A stretch of 64,000 nucleotides of DNA from Vibrio sp. YMD68 (lineage in GTDB: Bacteria; Pseudomonadota; Gammaproteobacteria; Enterobacterales; Vibrionaceae), in assembly GCF_029958905.1 (NCBI RefSeq), contig NZ_CP124614.1:2356001-2420000 (forward strand), written 5' to 3'. The notes beneath the pieces are model-generated. The model did not search any database, was not told the DNA's origin, and saw only the letters and a list, made by a program, of their open reading frames with translations. Positions within the stretch are counted from its first letter, which is position 1, and the number at the start of each line of letters is the position of its first letter. A program made the translations under genes and the position numbers. Below, in pieces: positions 8,607-17,368 of the stretch.

Positions 8607-9737
8607 TCAACCTAACAAGCTAAGAGCTGCAGATGGTGACTGCTTTGCTTGAGCTAGCACTGACGTACTCGCTTGTTGCAGTATTTGCGATTTCGTCATT
8701 TGCGTTGTTTCCTTTGCATAATCAGTATCTTGAATACGACTACGAGATTGGTTTACGTTCTCGTTGATGTTGTCCAAGTTACTGATCGCATGTCCAAATC
8801 GATTTTGGAACGCACCTAATGATGCCCGCTGACTATCTACCGCCGTCAGTGCACTATCAATGATCGATACGCCTTCTTGCGATCCGGCAACAGTGGTGAC
8901 ATCAACATCAGCAACAGTCACATTTTTACCTGCACCAAATCCAATTTCACCGCCTAAACCACCACCAATAGTCACATCACCAGAGACTTTCTGTGATGAG
9001 GCAAACAGTTGAAGCTTACCTTCTTCACCCACGGATGCTTTCACATCTTCGCTTTGACCATTGATATAAGTCGCCAACTGCTCTAAATCGTCGCCTTGTT
9101 TCGCTTCAATTGACAGTGACTTAGCCACCCCATTTTGATCATTATAGTTCAGAGTAAGATCCGTCGCTGCATCGACTTTCCAGTCTGGTGATTGACCATT
9201 TGTAGCAACATAACTTCTTCCACCCATCGCCATGGTATCTGATCGCATGTTGCCCATGTTAAGCATTACTGCTTCACCTGAGCCTGCTCCGATCTGAAAT
9301 GACTGAGTACCAAATGAACCATTAAGCAGTTTGTTACCACCAAATGACGTGGTTTCAGCAATACGATTCAGTTCGTTATTCAGTGCCGAAACTTCTTCCT
9401 GGATAGCAACACGCTCAGAACGAGAATTCGAACCATTAGAGGATTGAAGGGAAAGGTCGCGCATTCGTTGTAAGATATTGGTGGTTTCGTTCATTGCTCC
9501 TTCAGCTGTCTGAGCAATAGAGATACCATCATTGGCGTTTTTTACCGCCATATCTAAACCACGGCTTTGCGAAGTTAAACGGTTAGCAATTTGAAGACCT
9601 GCCGCATCATCTCGAGCACTGTTTATCTTGTACCCCGACGATAGGCGTTCCATCGACTTTTGAGTTCCGTCGGCAGCACCATTTAGATAGCGCTGCGCGG
9701 TCATCGCCGACACATTTGTGTTTACGTTAATTGCCAT
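8607..9737 (-). CDS. flaB: Flagellin (FlaB position)
   Basis: This is a filament subunit of 376 residues from the ATG at 9737 ([20 protein letters not shown]), preceded by AAGGAGA. It has the conserved D0/D1 N-terminus ([20 protein letters not shown]), a short variable centre and the conserved C-terminus ending in SALSLLG-like [21 protein letters not shown] parts ([17 protein letters not shown]). The upstream in-frame extension to 9800 is leader, because the sigma-28 promoter lies just beyond it. The name follows the V. cholerae order (flaE-flaD-flaB-flaG-fliD) and is positional. C-terminal residues [15 protein letters not shown] are the likely FliS-binding and export region. Confidence 0.93.
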   Translation of the reverse strand: MAINVNTNVSAMTAQRYLNGAADGTQKSMERLSSGYKINSARDDAAGLQIANRLTSQSRGLDMAVKNANDGISIAQTAEGAMNETTNILQRMRDLSLQSSNGSNSRSERVAIQEEVSALNNELNRIAETTSFGGNKLLNGSFGTQSFQIGAGSGEAVMLNMGNMRSDTMAMGGRSYVATNGQSPDWKVDAATDLTLNYNDQNGVAKSLSIEAKQGDDLEQLATYINGQSEDVKASVGEEGKLQLFASSQKVSGDVTIGGGLGGEIGFGAGKNVTVADVDVTTVAGSQEGVSIIDSALTAVDSQRASLGAFQNRFGHAISNLDNINENVNQSRSRIQDTDYAKETTQMTKSQILQQASTSVLAQAKQSPSAALSLLG

Positions 9738-9763
9738 ATTTGATCTCCTTCGGCATTTAGGTT

Positions 9764-9801
9764 GATGCGCCGTCGTGTCTCTCACCTCACATTGACGCAT
9801 C
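9764..9801 (-). other. Inverted repeat in the flaB leader
   Basis: The arms GATGCGTC and GGCGCATC (one mismatch) flank a 22-base loop within the predicted 5' leader, ending about 27 bases before the ATG. It may fold in the mRNA. Confidence 0.55.
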
Positions 9802-9818
9802 TCATTTCTCTCAGTCCT

Positions 9819-9845
9819 GTAACGGCCGAGGCGAAATAAGCTTTA
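9819..9845 (-). promoter_or_regulatory. Sigma-28 (FliA) promoter of flaB
   Basis: The minus strand reads TAAAGCTT-N11-GCCGTTAC, 13 of 16 bases in agreement with TAAAGTTT-N11-GCCGATAA and with exact spacing. It is about 80 bases before the ATG. Confidence 0.8.
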
Positions 9846-10040
9846 GGAAATATTTAATTATTTTTTAATTTTATTTTGTACCGATTGAATTTGTGATCAA
9901 GAACAAATAATTACACCGGAAAATCGTCAATAACTGGCGTCATGGAAAATTTCAACTATAAGCGCAGGTTGAATCTAAATATCAGCGGAGCGAATGCCAT
10001 CTAATTTTCTATTACTCAAACTTACTTTAGCGACAAACAG

Positions 10041-10066
10041 AAAAAATCCAGCCTAAGCCGGATTTT
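10041..10066 (-). terminator. Terminator after flaD
   Basis: The minus strand has the stem AATCC-GC/GC-GGATT followed by a T run, about 63 bases after the flaD stop. The gap between flaB and flaD thus holds this terminator and the flaB promoter; I see no further gene in it. Confidence 0.82.
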
Positions 10067-10128
10067 TATTTCACTCAATAGAAGAGCTACTTTGAGAATT
10101 GATTCTCTCTGCTTTAACCTGTCAGCGG

Positions 10129-11262
10129 TTAACCGAGTAGGCTTAGTGCTGAGTTTGGCGCTTGTTTCGCTTGAGCAAGAATAGAGCTTGATGCTTGCGA
10201 AAGAATTTGAGACTTAGTCAGTGCCGTTGTTTCTTTAGCAAAGTCTGTGTCTTTGATTCGGCTCTTAGACGCATTCACGTTTTCGTTGATGTTATCTAAG
10301 TTGCTGATAGCGTGGTCAAAACGGTTTTGGAAAGCACCCAGTTCAGCACGGTGGCTATCGACAAAATTCAATGCCGCATCAACAATGGCAACGGACTCTT
10401 GAGCGCCACCAACGGTTCTTACGTCAATAGTGTCAACCGTTACAGCCTGACCTGGTTCGAAACCAAGTTCACCAGCAAGAGCACCACCAAACGCCACATC
10501 ACCTTCTACTTTGTTGCTACCTGCTAACATTTGTAGTTGTCCATCTTCATTAACAGACGCTTTAATGAAGTCTTGTTGACCATTGATGTACGTCGCTAGC
10601 TGCTCAATATCATCGCCTTCTTTCGCGTTGATAGTCAGTGCTTGGTCTTGGCCAAACTTGTCTTTGAACGCCATTGTTAAATCAGCACCGCCAGCTTGTA
10701 CTGACCAGTCTTTATCTTGGCCGTTAGTAGTTTTGTAGCTTGTACCACCCATTTCTGCGTTATCACTACGCATGTCTTTCAAAGACAGCATAACCGCTTC
10801 ACCGTTGTCTGCACCAATTTGGAAAGACTTAGTTTCGAACGTACCGTTCAGTAGTTTGTTGCCACCAAATGACGTCGTTTCTGCAATACGGTTTAGCTCA
10901 TTGTTTAATGCACTGACTTCTTCTTGAATCGCTACACGCTCAGATTTTGAATTAGAGCCGTTAGCGGATTGAAGAGACAAATCACGCATACGTTGCAGGA
11001 TGTTTGTCGTTTCATTCATTGCACCTTCAGCCGTTTGTGCAATCGAAATACCATCGTTGGCATTGCGTACTGCTACATCAAGACCGCGGCTTTGAACATT
11101 CAAGCGGTTCGAAATTTGAAGGCCAGCAGCGTCATCTTTAGCACTATTGATTTTAAAGCCAGATGATAAACGTTCCATTGACGTCTGCTGTGCGTTGTTT
11201 GCACTGTTAAGGTAACGCTGTGCTGTCATTGCTGATACGTTAGTATTTACGTTCACTGCCAT
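10129..11262 (-). CDS. flaD: Flagellin (FlaD position)
   Basis: This flagellin has 377 residues from the ATG at 11262 ([20 protein letters not shown]), with GGAGATATACC before it. The terminal D0/D1 regions are nearly identical to those of the flaC product at 47909-49042 (for example [17 protein letters not shown] and [19 protein letters not shown]), while the centre (about 165-290) differs moderately. It is transcribed alone: sigma-28 promoter upstream, terminator downstream. The name is positional. Confidence 0.93.
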   Translation of the reverse strand: MAVNVNTNVSAMTAQRYLNSANNAQQTSMERLSSGFKINSAKDDAAGLQISNRLNVQSRGLDVAVRNANDGISIAQTAEGAMNETTNILQRMRDLSLQSANGSNSKSERVAIQEEVSALNNELNRIAETTSFGGNKLLNGTFETKSFQIGADNGEAVMLSLKDMRSDNAEMGGTSYKTTNGQDKDWSVQAGGADLTMAFKDKFGQDQALTINAKEGDDIEQLATYINGQQDFIKASVNEDGQLQMLAGSNKVEGDVAFGGALAGELGFEPGQAVTVDTIDVRTVGGAQESVAIVDAALNFVDSHRAELGAFQNRFDHAISNLDNINENVNASKSRIKDTDFAKETTALTKSQILSQASSSILAQAKQAPNSALSLLG

Positions 11263-11294
11263 GGTATATCTCCAATTGATCTTCCGATGGTTCC

Positions 11295-11317
11295 GGTTTT
11301 CGAATTCTCGAAAAACC
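11295..11317 (-). other. Inverted repeat in the flaD leader
   Basis: On the minus strand GGTTTTTCGA pairs with TTCGAAAACC around a short loop, about 32 bases before the ATG. The same element, with changed bases, is found in the flaC leader at 49096-49118. Confidence 0.65.
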
Positions 11318-11343
11318 AAACTGTTCTTTTAAAGTTACTTTTA

Positions 11344-11370
11344 TTAACGGCGCAATTTTCCAAACCTTGA
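11344..11370 (-). promoter_or_regulatory. Sigma-28 promoter of flaD
   Basis: The minus strand reads TCAAGGTT-N11-GCCGTTAA. The -10 box differs at one position from GCCGATAA and the spacing is exact. Confidence 0.8.
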
Positions 11371-11529
11371 GACTTTTTTTATGTTTTTTTTAAATTAAGT
11401 GCTTTTGAAGCGTAAATCGTGATAGGTCGGTCAAAAACACAACAATTGCGTATTTATTGTTAAAGGTTTGTTTCACTTGGTCGATACTTTCGCGCTTTCT
11501 ACTGAAGCCCATAAAACACTCCATGAGGA

Positions 11530-11656
11530 CAATCAAGCTTTGCACCACAGCAATAGAGCTCCACACCGCGGCAATAGTAAAGGAGCCAAGTGACGACGAC
11601 GTTTTACCGCTAATGAATAAGCTCTATAGTGAATAATCTCTAAATGAATAGACTCG
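11530..11656. repeat. Degenerate short tandem repeats between flaD and flaE
   Basis: Two tracts are visible. Around 11541-11580 a unit with CAATAG recurs with a period of about 21 bases. At 11611-11656 about three imperfect copies of a 16-bp unit built on AATGAATA and CTCTA follow. This 420-base gap between flaE and flaD otherwise holds only the flaD promoter and leader; no terminator for flaE is evident. Confidence 0.65.
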
Positions 11657-11683
11657 ATATACAGATGTAACTATGACTTGGCA

Positions 11684-12817
11684 TCAACCTAATAGGGTTA
11701 ATGCTAAATTTGGCTGTTGCTTAGCTTGCGCCAAAATAGAAGTGCTTACTTGTTGTAGGATTTGTTGCTTGATCATTTGGGTTGTTTCTTTCGCATAATC
11801 GGTATCTTTAATGCGGCTGTTCGAGGCGGCAAGGTTCTCATGTACATTATCTAGGTTGTTAATCGCATGACCAAATCGATTTTGTAATGCACCGAGTTCC
11901 GCTCTATGGCTATCAACATACTCTAGAGCAGTATCAATCACTGCAACCGCTCGTTGCGCTCCGCCCACGTCAGTGATATCGACATTATCAACCGCTTCAT
12001 AACCTTGCAGAGAAAGTTGTAACTGAGAGGCTAAATTACCGGAAAACGCGATGGCGCCTGATGTCTCTTTGCCTGACATATAAATCTGCAGTTGACCTTG
12101 ATCGTTTACAGACGCCGATACTTGATCAGTTTGACCATTAATATAAGTCGCCAGTTGCTCAATATCATCACCGGCCTTAGCGGTAATCTTGATGTTCTGT
12201 TGCTCACCCAGCTCATCAGTAAACTGCATATTGAGCATTGGATTACCTGAGCCAACCCGCCAGTTTGAGTCTGTTTTGGCATCCGCAACATAGCTAAAAC
12301 CACCCATTGCTAGGTTATCGGAACGCATGGATTTCAGCGAGACTTGCACGGCCTCTCCCGAACTGGCACCGATCTGAAAAGAGGAGGACGCGAAGGAACC
12401 GTTGAGTAGTTTTCGACCACCAAAAGAGGTCGTTTCAGCGATTCTATTCAATTCTGAGTTCAAAGCGCTCATTTCTTCTTGAAGCGCGATTCTCTCAGAC
12501 TGGCTATTTGACCCATTTGCTGACTGCAAAGAAAGATCTCGCATTCTTTGAAGCAAATTCGTGGATTCTTGCATCGCGCCTTCAGCCGTTTGCATGATAG
12601 AGATACCATCATTGGCATTTCGGACTGCGACGTCCAAGCCGCGCATTTGAGATTCCAGGCGATTGGAAATCTGCAGACCTGCAGCATCATCTTTAGCGCT
12701 GTTTATACGATTCCCAGAAGCTAAGCGCTCTAAGGACTGGTTCAGCATCGTCGTCGCATTGCCAAGGTGGCGCTGCGCTGTCATTGCTGAAACATTCGTA
12801 TTCACGGTTACGGCCAT
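11684..12817 (-). CDS. flaE: Flagellin (FlaE position)
   Basis: This is the most divergent flagellin of the first cluster, 377 residues from ATG 12817 ([20 protein letters not shown]), preceded by CTGAGGGTTTT. It keeps the termini ([40 protein letters not shown]) but has its own differences, such as [12 protein letters not shown] near the C-terminus where the others have TKSQIL. It has a sigma-28 promoter of its own. The name follows the V. cholerae order. Confidence 0.92.
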   Translation of the reverse strand: MAVTVNTNVSAMTAQRHLGNATTMLNQSLERLASGNRINSAKDDAAGLQISNRLESQMRGLDVAVRNANDGISIMQTAEGAMQESTNLLQRMRDLSLQSANGSNSQSERIALQEEMSALNSELNRIAETTSFGGRKLLNGSFASSSFQIGASSGEAVQVSLKSMRSDNLAMGGFSYVADAKTDSNWRVGSGNPMLNMQFTDELGEQQNIKITAKAGDDIEQLATYINGQTDQVSASVNDQGQLQIYMSGKETSGAIAFSGNLASQLQLSLQGYEAVDNVDITDVGGAQRAVAVIDTALEYVDSHRAELGALQNRFGHAINNLDNVHENLAASNSRIKDTDYAKETTQMIKQQILQQVSTSILAQAKQQPNLALTLLG

Positions 12818-12846
12818 AAAACCCTCAGGTCATTAAAGATGATTTA

Positions 12847-12900
12847 CTCTGTTTGTTTTATATACTGCCAATGATAAACATTAGCTCACACAAAACAGAG
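12847..12900 (-). other. Inverted repeat in the flaE leader
   Basis: On the minus strand CTCTGTTTTGT (near the 5' end of the leader) and ACAAACAGAG (nearer the gene) pair with one bulged base, enclosing about 33 bases. The hairpin ends about 30 bases before the ATG. Confidence 0.5.
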
Positions 12901-12910
12901 GCTTAATTAT

Positions 12911-12937
12911 GTATCGGTGATTCGAGAAGAACCTTTA
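12911..12937 (-). promoter_or_regulatory. Sigma-28 promoter of flaE
   Basis: The minus strand reads TAAAGGTT-N11-ACCGATAC, 13 of 16 matches to the FliA consensus and correct spacing, about 94 bases before the ATG. Confidence 0.75.
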
Positions 12938-12938
12938 A

Positions 12939-12971
12939 TAAAAAACGAGCATATAGCTCGTTTTTTTTATA
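12939..12971 (-). terminator. Terminator after the Dyp peroxidase gene
   Basis: The stem ACGAGC/GCTCGT has A-rich DNA on one side and a long T run on the other. On the minus strand it follows the peroxidase stop by about 30 bases and separates it from the flaE promoter. Confidence 0.82.
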
Positions 12972-12997
12972 GTCTTTTTATTCTTAATGCTTGCGTA

Positions 12998-13900
12998 TTA
13001 TTTTACGCTAAGTGCTTGAAGCAACGCTTCTGATGGCGCAAAGAAATAAGCCCCTGTCACCGCCTTAGTAAAGCGCAGTAACTGATCCGTTTTTCCATCA
13101 GTCTCTCCGTACATGCTTTCTAACATAACCTTGAAGTTATGCACACGATTACAATAGGCAATAAACAACAGGCCATGTTCGCCACTGACGCTTCCATACG
13201 GCAGGCTATGGCGTACGATCTTAACGGCTTTGCCTTCTTCTTTGATATCAACACGCCCAACATGAGAAGCCGCTGGAACATCGTCGAGTTCAATAGAGTC
13301 AGGTTTAGTTCGGCCAATCACTTTTTCTTGAGCAGAAACGTTTAATCGGTGCCATGAAGGTAAATCGTGAATAAAGCGTTGAACCATGACGTAACTGCCA
13401 CCGACAAACTCACCTTCAGGAATAATGGCAACGTCTTCACGTACTTTCTCTTTAGGATTCTCGGTGCCGTCAATAAAATCCGTCATATCACGAGAATCGA
13501 GGTAGCGATATCCATAGGTTTCGTCAACGACCTCAATATCTTGTTCAATCTCAGCCATTAACTTTCTTAATACATAAAAGTGAAGATCGTGACGGTTTGA
13601 ATGGCAGTGAATTAACACATCAACATCGCTACTTGGAGCAACGGTATCGCCTTTACCAAGAACAGGGAAATCAATCAGCTCTTCTGGCATAGGTTGGTCT
13701 AATGTTGACCAGCATGAACGAGTAAACGCGATGGATATCGTTAGATTTGATTCTGGCTGAGCCTCGTTCAGTTTAGCCACTAACGCAGGTAACGTTTTAA
13801 GGTGTTCAAGTACACGGCTCGTATTCTGCTTGATTTTCAATAGTGTGTATTGGGCAAATGGACCTGCTTCAGGCAAAATTGCACTTTGTGGTTGTGACAT
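12998..13900 (-). CDS. yfeX: Dyp-type (dye-decolourising) haem peroxidase, YfeX-like
   Basis: This cytoplasmic haem peroxidase of the YfeX class has 300 residues. The distal Asp motif DFIDGTENP is present (about residue 145-153), as is the proximal His in KIVRHSLPYG (about residue 222) with downstream HGLLFIAYC. The ATG at 13900 is used; the reading from 13903 depends on a TTG directly before it. GAGGACG precedes the start. A neighbouring DUF2919 gene upstream parallels the yfeX-yfeZ association of E. coli. Physiological substrate is unknown for the family. Confidence 0.92.
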   Translation of the reverse strand: MSQPQSAILPEAGPFAQYTLLKIKQNTSRVLEHLKTLPALVAKLNEAQPESNLTISIAFTRSCWSTLDQPMPEELIDFPVLGKGDTVAPSSDVDVLIHCHSNRHDLHFYVLRKLMAEIEQDIEVVDETYGYRYLDSRDMTDFIDGTENPKEKVREDVAIIPEGEFVGGSYVMVQRFIHDLPSWHRLNVSAQEKVIGRTKPDSIELDDVPAASHVGRVDIKEEGKAVKIVRHSLPYGSVSGEHGLLFIAYCNRVHNFKVMLESMYGETDGKTDQLLRFTKAVTGAYFFAPSEALLQALSVK

Positions 13901-13928
13901 CAACTCGTCCTCTTAATTATTAAATCTG

Positions 13929-13961
13929 GATACCTTTCATGTTCACGTTCGGTGAACCGGT
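13929..13961 (-). other. Nested inverted repeat upstream of the peroxidase gene
   Basis: The inner palindrome GTTCAC-GTTCG-GTGAAC is flanked by ATACC and GGTAT, giving a larger imperfect hairpin 29 bases before the ATG. It could be an operator or an mRNA structure; no T run follows, so it is not a clear terminator. Confidence 0.45.
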
Positions 13962-14028
13962 ATTTCTGCTCACGTGTTCGTCTATCCACGTCGTATATGC
14001 GAGCGTGCAACAGAGAACGACAGCATAT

Positions 14029-14487
14029 TTATTTTAGTACTGGGGTGGTAAGGCAATCTCTCACTCGGCGACTTTTCATGAGATATATCGCTAGCCATAG
14101 CAATAGCATCAGTGTGATTCCGTTTGCCCAATTGAAGGCTCCATGCTCTAAATGGATATGGAATACAGTCTGGGCGATTTGAAGGAAAACCGTCATCAGT
14201 GTGATAAAACGCCCCCAACTTACGATGGCATTGATCCACTTTCGTTCGGTATTACGTAAACCGATTAACCACATAAAAATAATACTTGGCAACCCGACCG
14301 CTAACCCAAGATAAAGTGTTGCTTGATCGGGATACACGATACCCAGAATTTTAGCCCCGCTTTCTCTGCTCGCCCCTGCCACAATAAAGACAATCCATGC
14401 CTTGGCTAACAGCATCCAACCAAGCCAAAGCCACACTGGCGCTTTTAAAAAACCATGTTTATCATGTTGTTCGACGGAATAACGCAC
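14029..14487 (-). CDS. DUF2919 inner-membrane protein (YfeZ-like)
   Basis: The protein has the DUF2919 signature just after its start (DKHGFLKAPVWLWLGWMLLAKAW, here APVWLWLGWMLLAKAW) followed by VVAGASRESGAKIL-like IVAGASRES and about four hydrophobic segments (for example LYLGLAVGLPSIIFMWLIGL and NGITLMLLLWLAIYLM). The open frame extends to 14745 but would overlap the next gene upstream. The family usually starts about ten residues before DKH, which suggests the GTG at 14487; the ATG at 14553 is the alternative. Neither start has a strong ribosome binding site. Function is unknown. Confidence 0.72.
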   Translation of the reverse strand: MRYSVEQHDKHGFLKAPVWLWLGWMLLAKAWIVFIVAGASRESGAKILGIVYPDQATLYLGLAVGLPSIIFMWLIGLRNTERKWINAIVSWGRFITLMTVFLQIAQTVFHIHLEHGAFNWANGITLMLLLWLAIYLMKSRRVRDCLTTPVLK

Positions 14488-14615
14488 AAAAATACTTTTC
14501 GCTAAATCTAATGAACAACACTTTACCGCAAATGCCGTAAGGTGTGATGACATTTTGCCAAAATCTAACAAAAAAGGGGGAAAGGATGAAGAAACGATCA
14601 CCCCAAAATGGCAGC

Positions 14616-14657
14616 AAGTACTGCTCTGCGTAAAACAAGCACTACTCTGCGTAAAAA
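14616..14657. repeat. 21-bp imperfect tandem duplication over a stop codon
   Basis: The copies at 14616-14636 and 14637-14657 share CTCTGCGTAAAA and most other bases. The right-hand copy contains the last codons and stop of the gene at 14642-15412; the left-hand copy is non-coding remnant after the stop. Confidence 0.8.
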
Positions 14658-15412
14658 GGGACCAACACTTTTGCATTGTCAATCGCGTATGAGCGTGCAG
14701 ATTGCTCACTACTCTCACGACCGATTTGATAAGGATCAGGCACAACGACCAGCACCACTTGCGCCCCTTCTATCACGGCCCCTTCACGATCACCGTCTCG
14801 ATTTACTTTATACGCGTCAATGTAAACGGTGAGCACAATCGAACGAGTGCCTGTGCCATCAACAGACAATGATTCGATTTCATGCACAGCGCCCCAAAGT
14901 GTACTAAGGGGTTTTTCCTCGGCACTAGGTAGAAACAAGTCATAGCTGCGGGGAGGATGAGAAATGTTATTGATGGTCGTCGCAATACGATTTTTCACGT
15001 ACTGTCCATTTTGAAACGGCTTGCCTTCTTTATTTTGCCTACTGGTTACACTTTCATTGCAAGAATTTGCTTGCGGTTTTTCTAAATAGTGACGATAAGT
15101 CGCACAGGCAAAATCCCCTACAATATATTGAATGCCACGAACCAAAGAAGCGTTGACATAAGCATTGAGTTCAAATTCGCTTAGCTGTTCGACCTCTTTA
15201 AAAAGATCAGAACGATTGCGCTTGAATGCTTCATCATAGCGAAGTGAAATGAAGCGCTCTTTTTCTAAAGCGAGCTTAACAACATTATCCGTTTCATTGA
15301 GTTGTGTCCCTTTGGAGTCAATGACCGCCCGTTCAATATTTGGATAATCACAATAACCCAATGGTGACATCAATATGGATGTAAGAATAATAAGATGTCG
15401 CAACTTAATCAT
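14642..15412 (-). CDS. Exported protein of unknown function
   Basis: I do not recognise this 256-residue protein. It begins with a signal peptide (MIKLRHLIILTSILMSPLGYC) and is then polar, without further membrane segments. Features include several cysteines (DFACATYRHY, QANSCNESVTS) that could form disulphides, and a C-terminal region of beta-strand character (TRSIVLTVYIDAYKVN; AQVVLVVVPDPYQIG). It is probably periplasmic. It lies upstream of the DUF2919 and peroxidase genes on the same strand, separated from DUF2919 by about 150 bases. A 21-bp duplication spans its stop codon. Confidence 0.75.
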   Translation of the reverse strand: MIKLRHLIILTSILMSPLGYCDYPNIERAVIDSKGTQLNETDNVVKLALEKERFISLRYDEAFKRNRSDLFKEVEQLSEFELNAYVNASLVRGIQYIVGDFACATYRHYLEKPQANSCNESVTSRQNKEGKPFQNGQYVKNRIATTINNISHPPRSYDLFLPSAEEKPLSTLWGAVHEIESLSVDGTGTRSIVLTVYIDAYKVNRDGDREGAVIEGAQVVLVVVPDPYQIGRESSEQSARSYAIDNAKVLVPFYAE

Positions 15413-15686
15413 AAATCTCTCGCTAGAATCCGGTAAAAAGTGCCGTACAATGCCATAAGAGCATGCTTCACCTCGCCACTGATTTAATATCGTAGCTTAG
15501 AAATGAAGAGGTTACGCGAATCTATACCATATTTTAAAAAACATACTTAAAAAAGTGGCATGCGGAAAATACCGATTAGATTGTCTATTCCTTATAGCCC
15601 AGGACCTCTCCCTTCTATTTGATATATTCATTATCGAATAGTTCGTGATACTCTGTTCATCACCTTCAACAACCGCACGATGCCCG

Positions 15687-16031
15687 ATGAAAAAGAAATC
15701 AACGCCTTCAGAAGAGACTCAACAGCAAGCAATGAATATTGCCAAAGCGACTCAGAAACAGCACCAGACCAAAGAACAAACAAAATTAATTGCTCAAGGC
15801 ATAGAGAAAGGCATCGCCCAATATAAAAAACAGCAAAAAGAACGAAACCGTCAGGCAGATAAAGCAAGAAAAAAAACACAGAAAGAAAAGAGTGAGCAAC
15901 AAAAGGCTGAAACTAAAGCGGATGCTCGCCAACCAGAGACTTCCGAGCAAAAGTCGACAACATCCATGCTTCCTTGGATGCTTTTAGTCGTGAGTTGGGC
16001 AGGTTTTATCACTTATTTAACGCAGCAGTAG
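15687..16031 (+). CDS. DUF2956 family small membrane-anchored protein
   Basis: This 114-residue protein starts at the ATG at 15687 (MKKKSTPSEETQQQAMNIAK); a longer reading from 15645 lacks support. It is highly charged and Lys/Gln-rich through most of its length (EQTKLIAQGIEKGIAQYKKQ), probably a long helix or coiled coil, and ends in one hydrophobic segment (MLPWMLLVVSWAGFITYLTQ), so it should be a C-tail-anchored protein. This resembles DUF2956 of marine gamma-proteobacteria. Function is unknown. Confidence 0.8.
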   Translation: MKKKSTPSEETQQQAMNIAKATQKQHQTKEQTKLIAQGIEKGIAQYKKQQKERNRQADKARKKTQKEKSEQQKAETKADARQPETSEQKSTTSMLPWMLLVVSWAGFITYLTQQ

Positions 16032-16089
16032 GGCTGACTTCATGGGTACTACAATTAAACTTATCTTAGATAATGTCGTAAAGCGAACC

Positions 16090-16434
16090 ATGATTTTGAA
16101 GCGCATTGCGGGCCTATTCTTTTCTGCACTCTTGCTTGTGGGCTGCTCGTCACCCGCCATTACTGCCATTGAAGGTAGTCAGCATATCGAGATTAGAATC
16201 GACTCTGGTTTTGATGCTAAGGGGTGTGAAGCTTTAGGGGAAGTAACCGGAAGTGAAGGCCATTGGTATAGCTATCTGTTTTATCCGAATGATGTGCTCA
16301 TCCAAGGTGCGATTAATGATGTGAAAAATCAAAGCCTCGAATTGAATGCTGACACCATTTTTCTCGTCAGCCCACAAGACTTCTCAACGTCATTTACCGT
16401 TTTCGGCATTGCATATCGCTGTACAAAGCCCTAG
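16090..16434 (+). CDS. DUF4156-like lipoprotein
   Basis: A 114-residue lipoprotein precursor from the ATG at 16090: MILKRIAGLFFSALLLVGCSS carries a lipobox (LLVGC). The mature part has KGCEALGEVTGSEGHWYSYL and AINDVKNQSLELNADTIFL, the pattern of DUF4156 proteins. The upstream in-frame ATG at 16042 would bury the signal peptide and is rejected. It follows the DUF2956 gene by 58 bases. Function is unknown. Confidence 0.8.
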   Translation: MILKRIAGLFFSALLLVGCSSPAITAIEGSQHIEIRIDSGFDAKGCEALGEVTGSEGHWYSYLFYPNDVLIQGAINDVKNQSLELNADTIFLVSPQDFSTSFTVFGIAYRCTKP

Positions 16435-16493
16435 AACACTTTGGGTGCATTCACCCAATAATATGTACGCATCAATAAGAAATAGACATAAAA

Positions 16494-16516
16494 AAGCCAG
16501 CAGTGCTGGCTTACGC
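16494..16516 (-). terminator. Terminator overlapping the winged-helix gene stop
   Basis: The stem AAGCCAGC/GCTGGCTT (16494-16512) overlaps the TAA of the minus-strand gene and is followed on that strand by TTTTTTATG. Confidence 0.75.
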
Positions 16517-16828
16517 TTGAAAACCGAGGCTAATAGCGATGTCTTGCTGCCGTTCTAACACCCACTGGCTATCAAATGGCCCCCAATCTGACAGCTGATA
16601 ATAACCATCATTATGACGACGACCATCTTGCACAAACATTAGCTCAATACCAATACCAGGCAATGCTTTTAATACATCTTGAATAGTACGACGTGGCCAA
16701 CCGGTTTTTTCGATAAGTTTTGGGACATTTGGCCTTTCTATACTTTCAACTAATAGAGCCAAATACAAACGCCTTGCAAAAACAGGACTCAATTCCATTG
16801 ATAACATCTCCTTGTAGTTCTGCTCCAT
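16511..16828 (-). CDS. Small winged helix-turn-helix protein
   Basis: The 105-residue protein has a helix-turn-helix-like region (RPNVPKLIEKTGWPRRTIQDVLKAL, quoted in part: KLIEKTGWPRRTIQDVLK) and a wing-like tail (ELMFVQDGRRHNDGYYQLSD). It is probably a DNA-binding regulator of a conserved Vibrio family, but no target can be read from the sequence. ATGs at 16828, 16807 and 16798 are possible starts; AAGGAG precedes 16807 at 6-7 bases, so a start at residue 8 is quite possible. It is divergent from the arsC-like gene. Confidence 0.72.
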   Translation of the reverse strand: MEQNYKEMLSMELSPVFARRLYLALLVESIERPNVPKLIEKTGWPRRTIQDVLKALPGIGIELMFVQDGRRHNDGYYQLSDWGPFDSQWVLERQQDIAISLGFQA

Positions 16829-16999
16829 TATCAGCCCTTTTCAGTCTACAATTTGTTGCGTTTGATCAAAGTAATTTAATCAAAACGGCGTGATTGCGAT
16901 TTTTTTCACCCTTCAAAATATTAATTTTGTGCTTTTGTGTCCTAGCTCACTTCCTGTTAGGATTTCTACACCGAGTTATTTTCTTATGATGAAACCAAT

Positions 17000-17347
17000 A
17001 TGACCGTCACCATGTATGGCATCCCAAATTGCGATACCATAAAAAAAGCCAAAAAATGGCTCGAAGCCAATGGCATTGAATACACTTTTCATGATTACCG
17101 AAAACAAGGCATCGATACTGAGCTTGTTACTCATTTTTGCGATGGATTAGGCTGGGAACTGGTGCTGAATAAACGCGGTACAACCTATCGTCAACTCTCA
17201 CCAGAGCAAAAAGAAGCCATTAACGCCGACACGGCCATTGCACTGCTGGTTGAACACCCAGCGATGATCAAGCGACCAATACTGAATGCCAATGGCTCAT
17301 TGCACATAGGCTTTAAAGCTGACCAATACCAATCTATTTTTAATTAA
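17000..17347 (+). CDS. yffB: ArsC/Spx-family reductase-like protein (YffB)
   Basis: This 115-residue thioredoxin-fold protein carries a single N-terminal Cys in GIPNCDTIKKAKKWL and the family C-terminal RPILNANGSLHIGFK. It lacks the CXXC of glutaredoxin. It is immediately upstream of dapE, as yffB is in E. coli. True arsenate reduction is not established for this branch. The stop is 21 bases before dapE, so the two are probably co-transcribed. Confidence 0.88.
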   Translation: MTVTMYGIPNCDTIKKAKKWLEANGIEYTFHDYRKQGIDTELVTHFCDGLGWELVLNKRGTTYRQLSPEQKEAINADTAIALLVEHPAMIKRPILNANGSLHIGFKADQYQSIFN

Positions 17348-17368
17348 ATCATTTATAGGACACCAAGG

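Noticed and set aside
14488..14745. Longer DUF2919 protein starting at 14745
   Set aside because: It would overlap the exported-protein gene by about 100 bases, includes the 21-bp duplication, and has Cys-rich sequence unlike the family.
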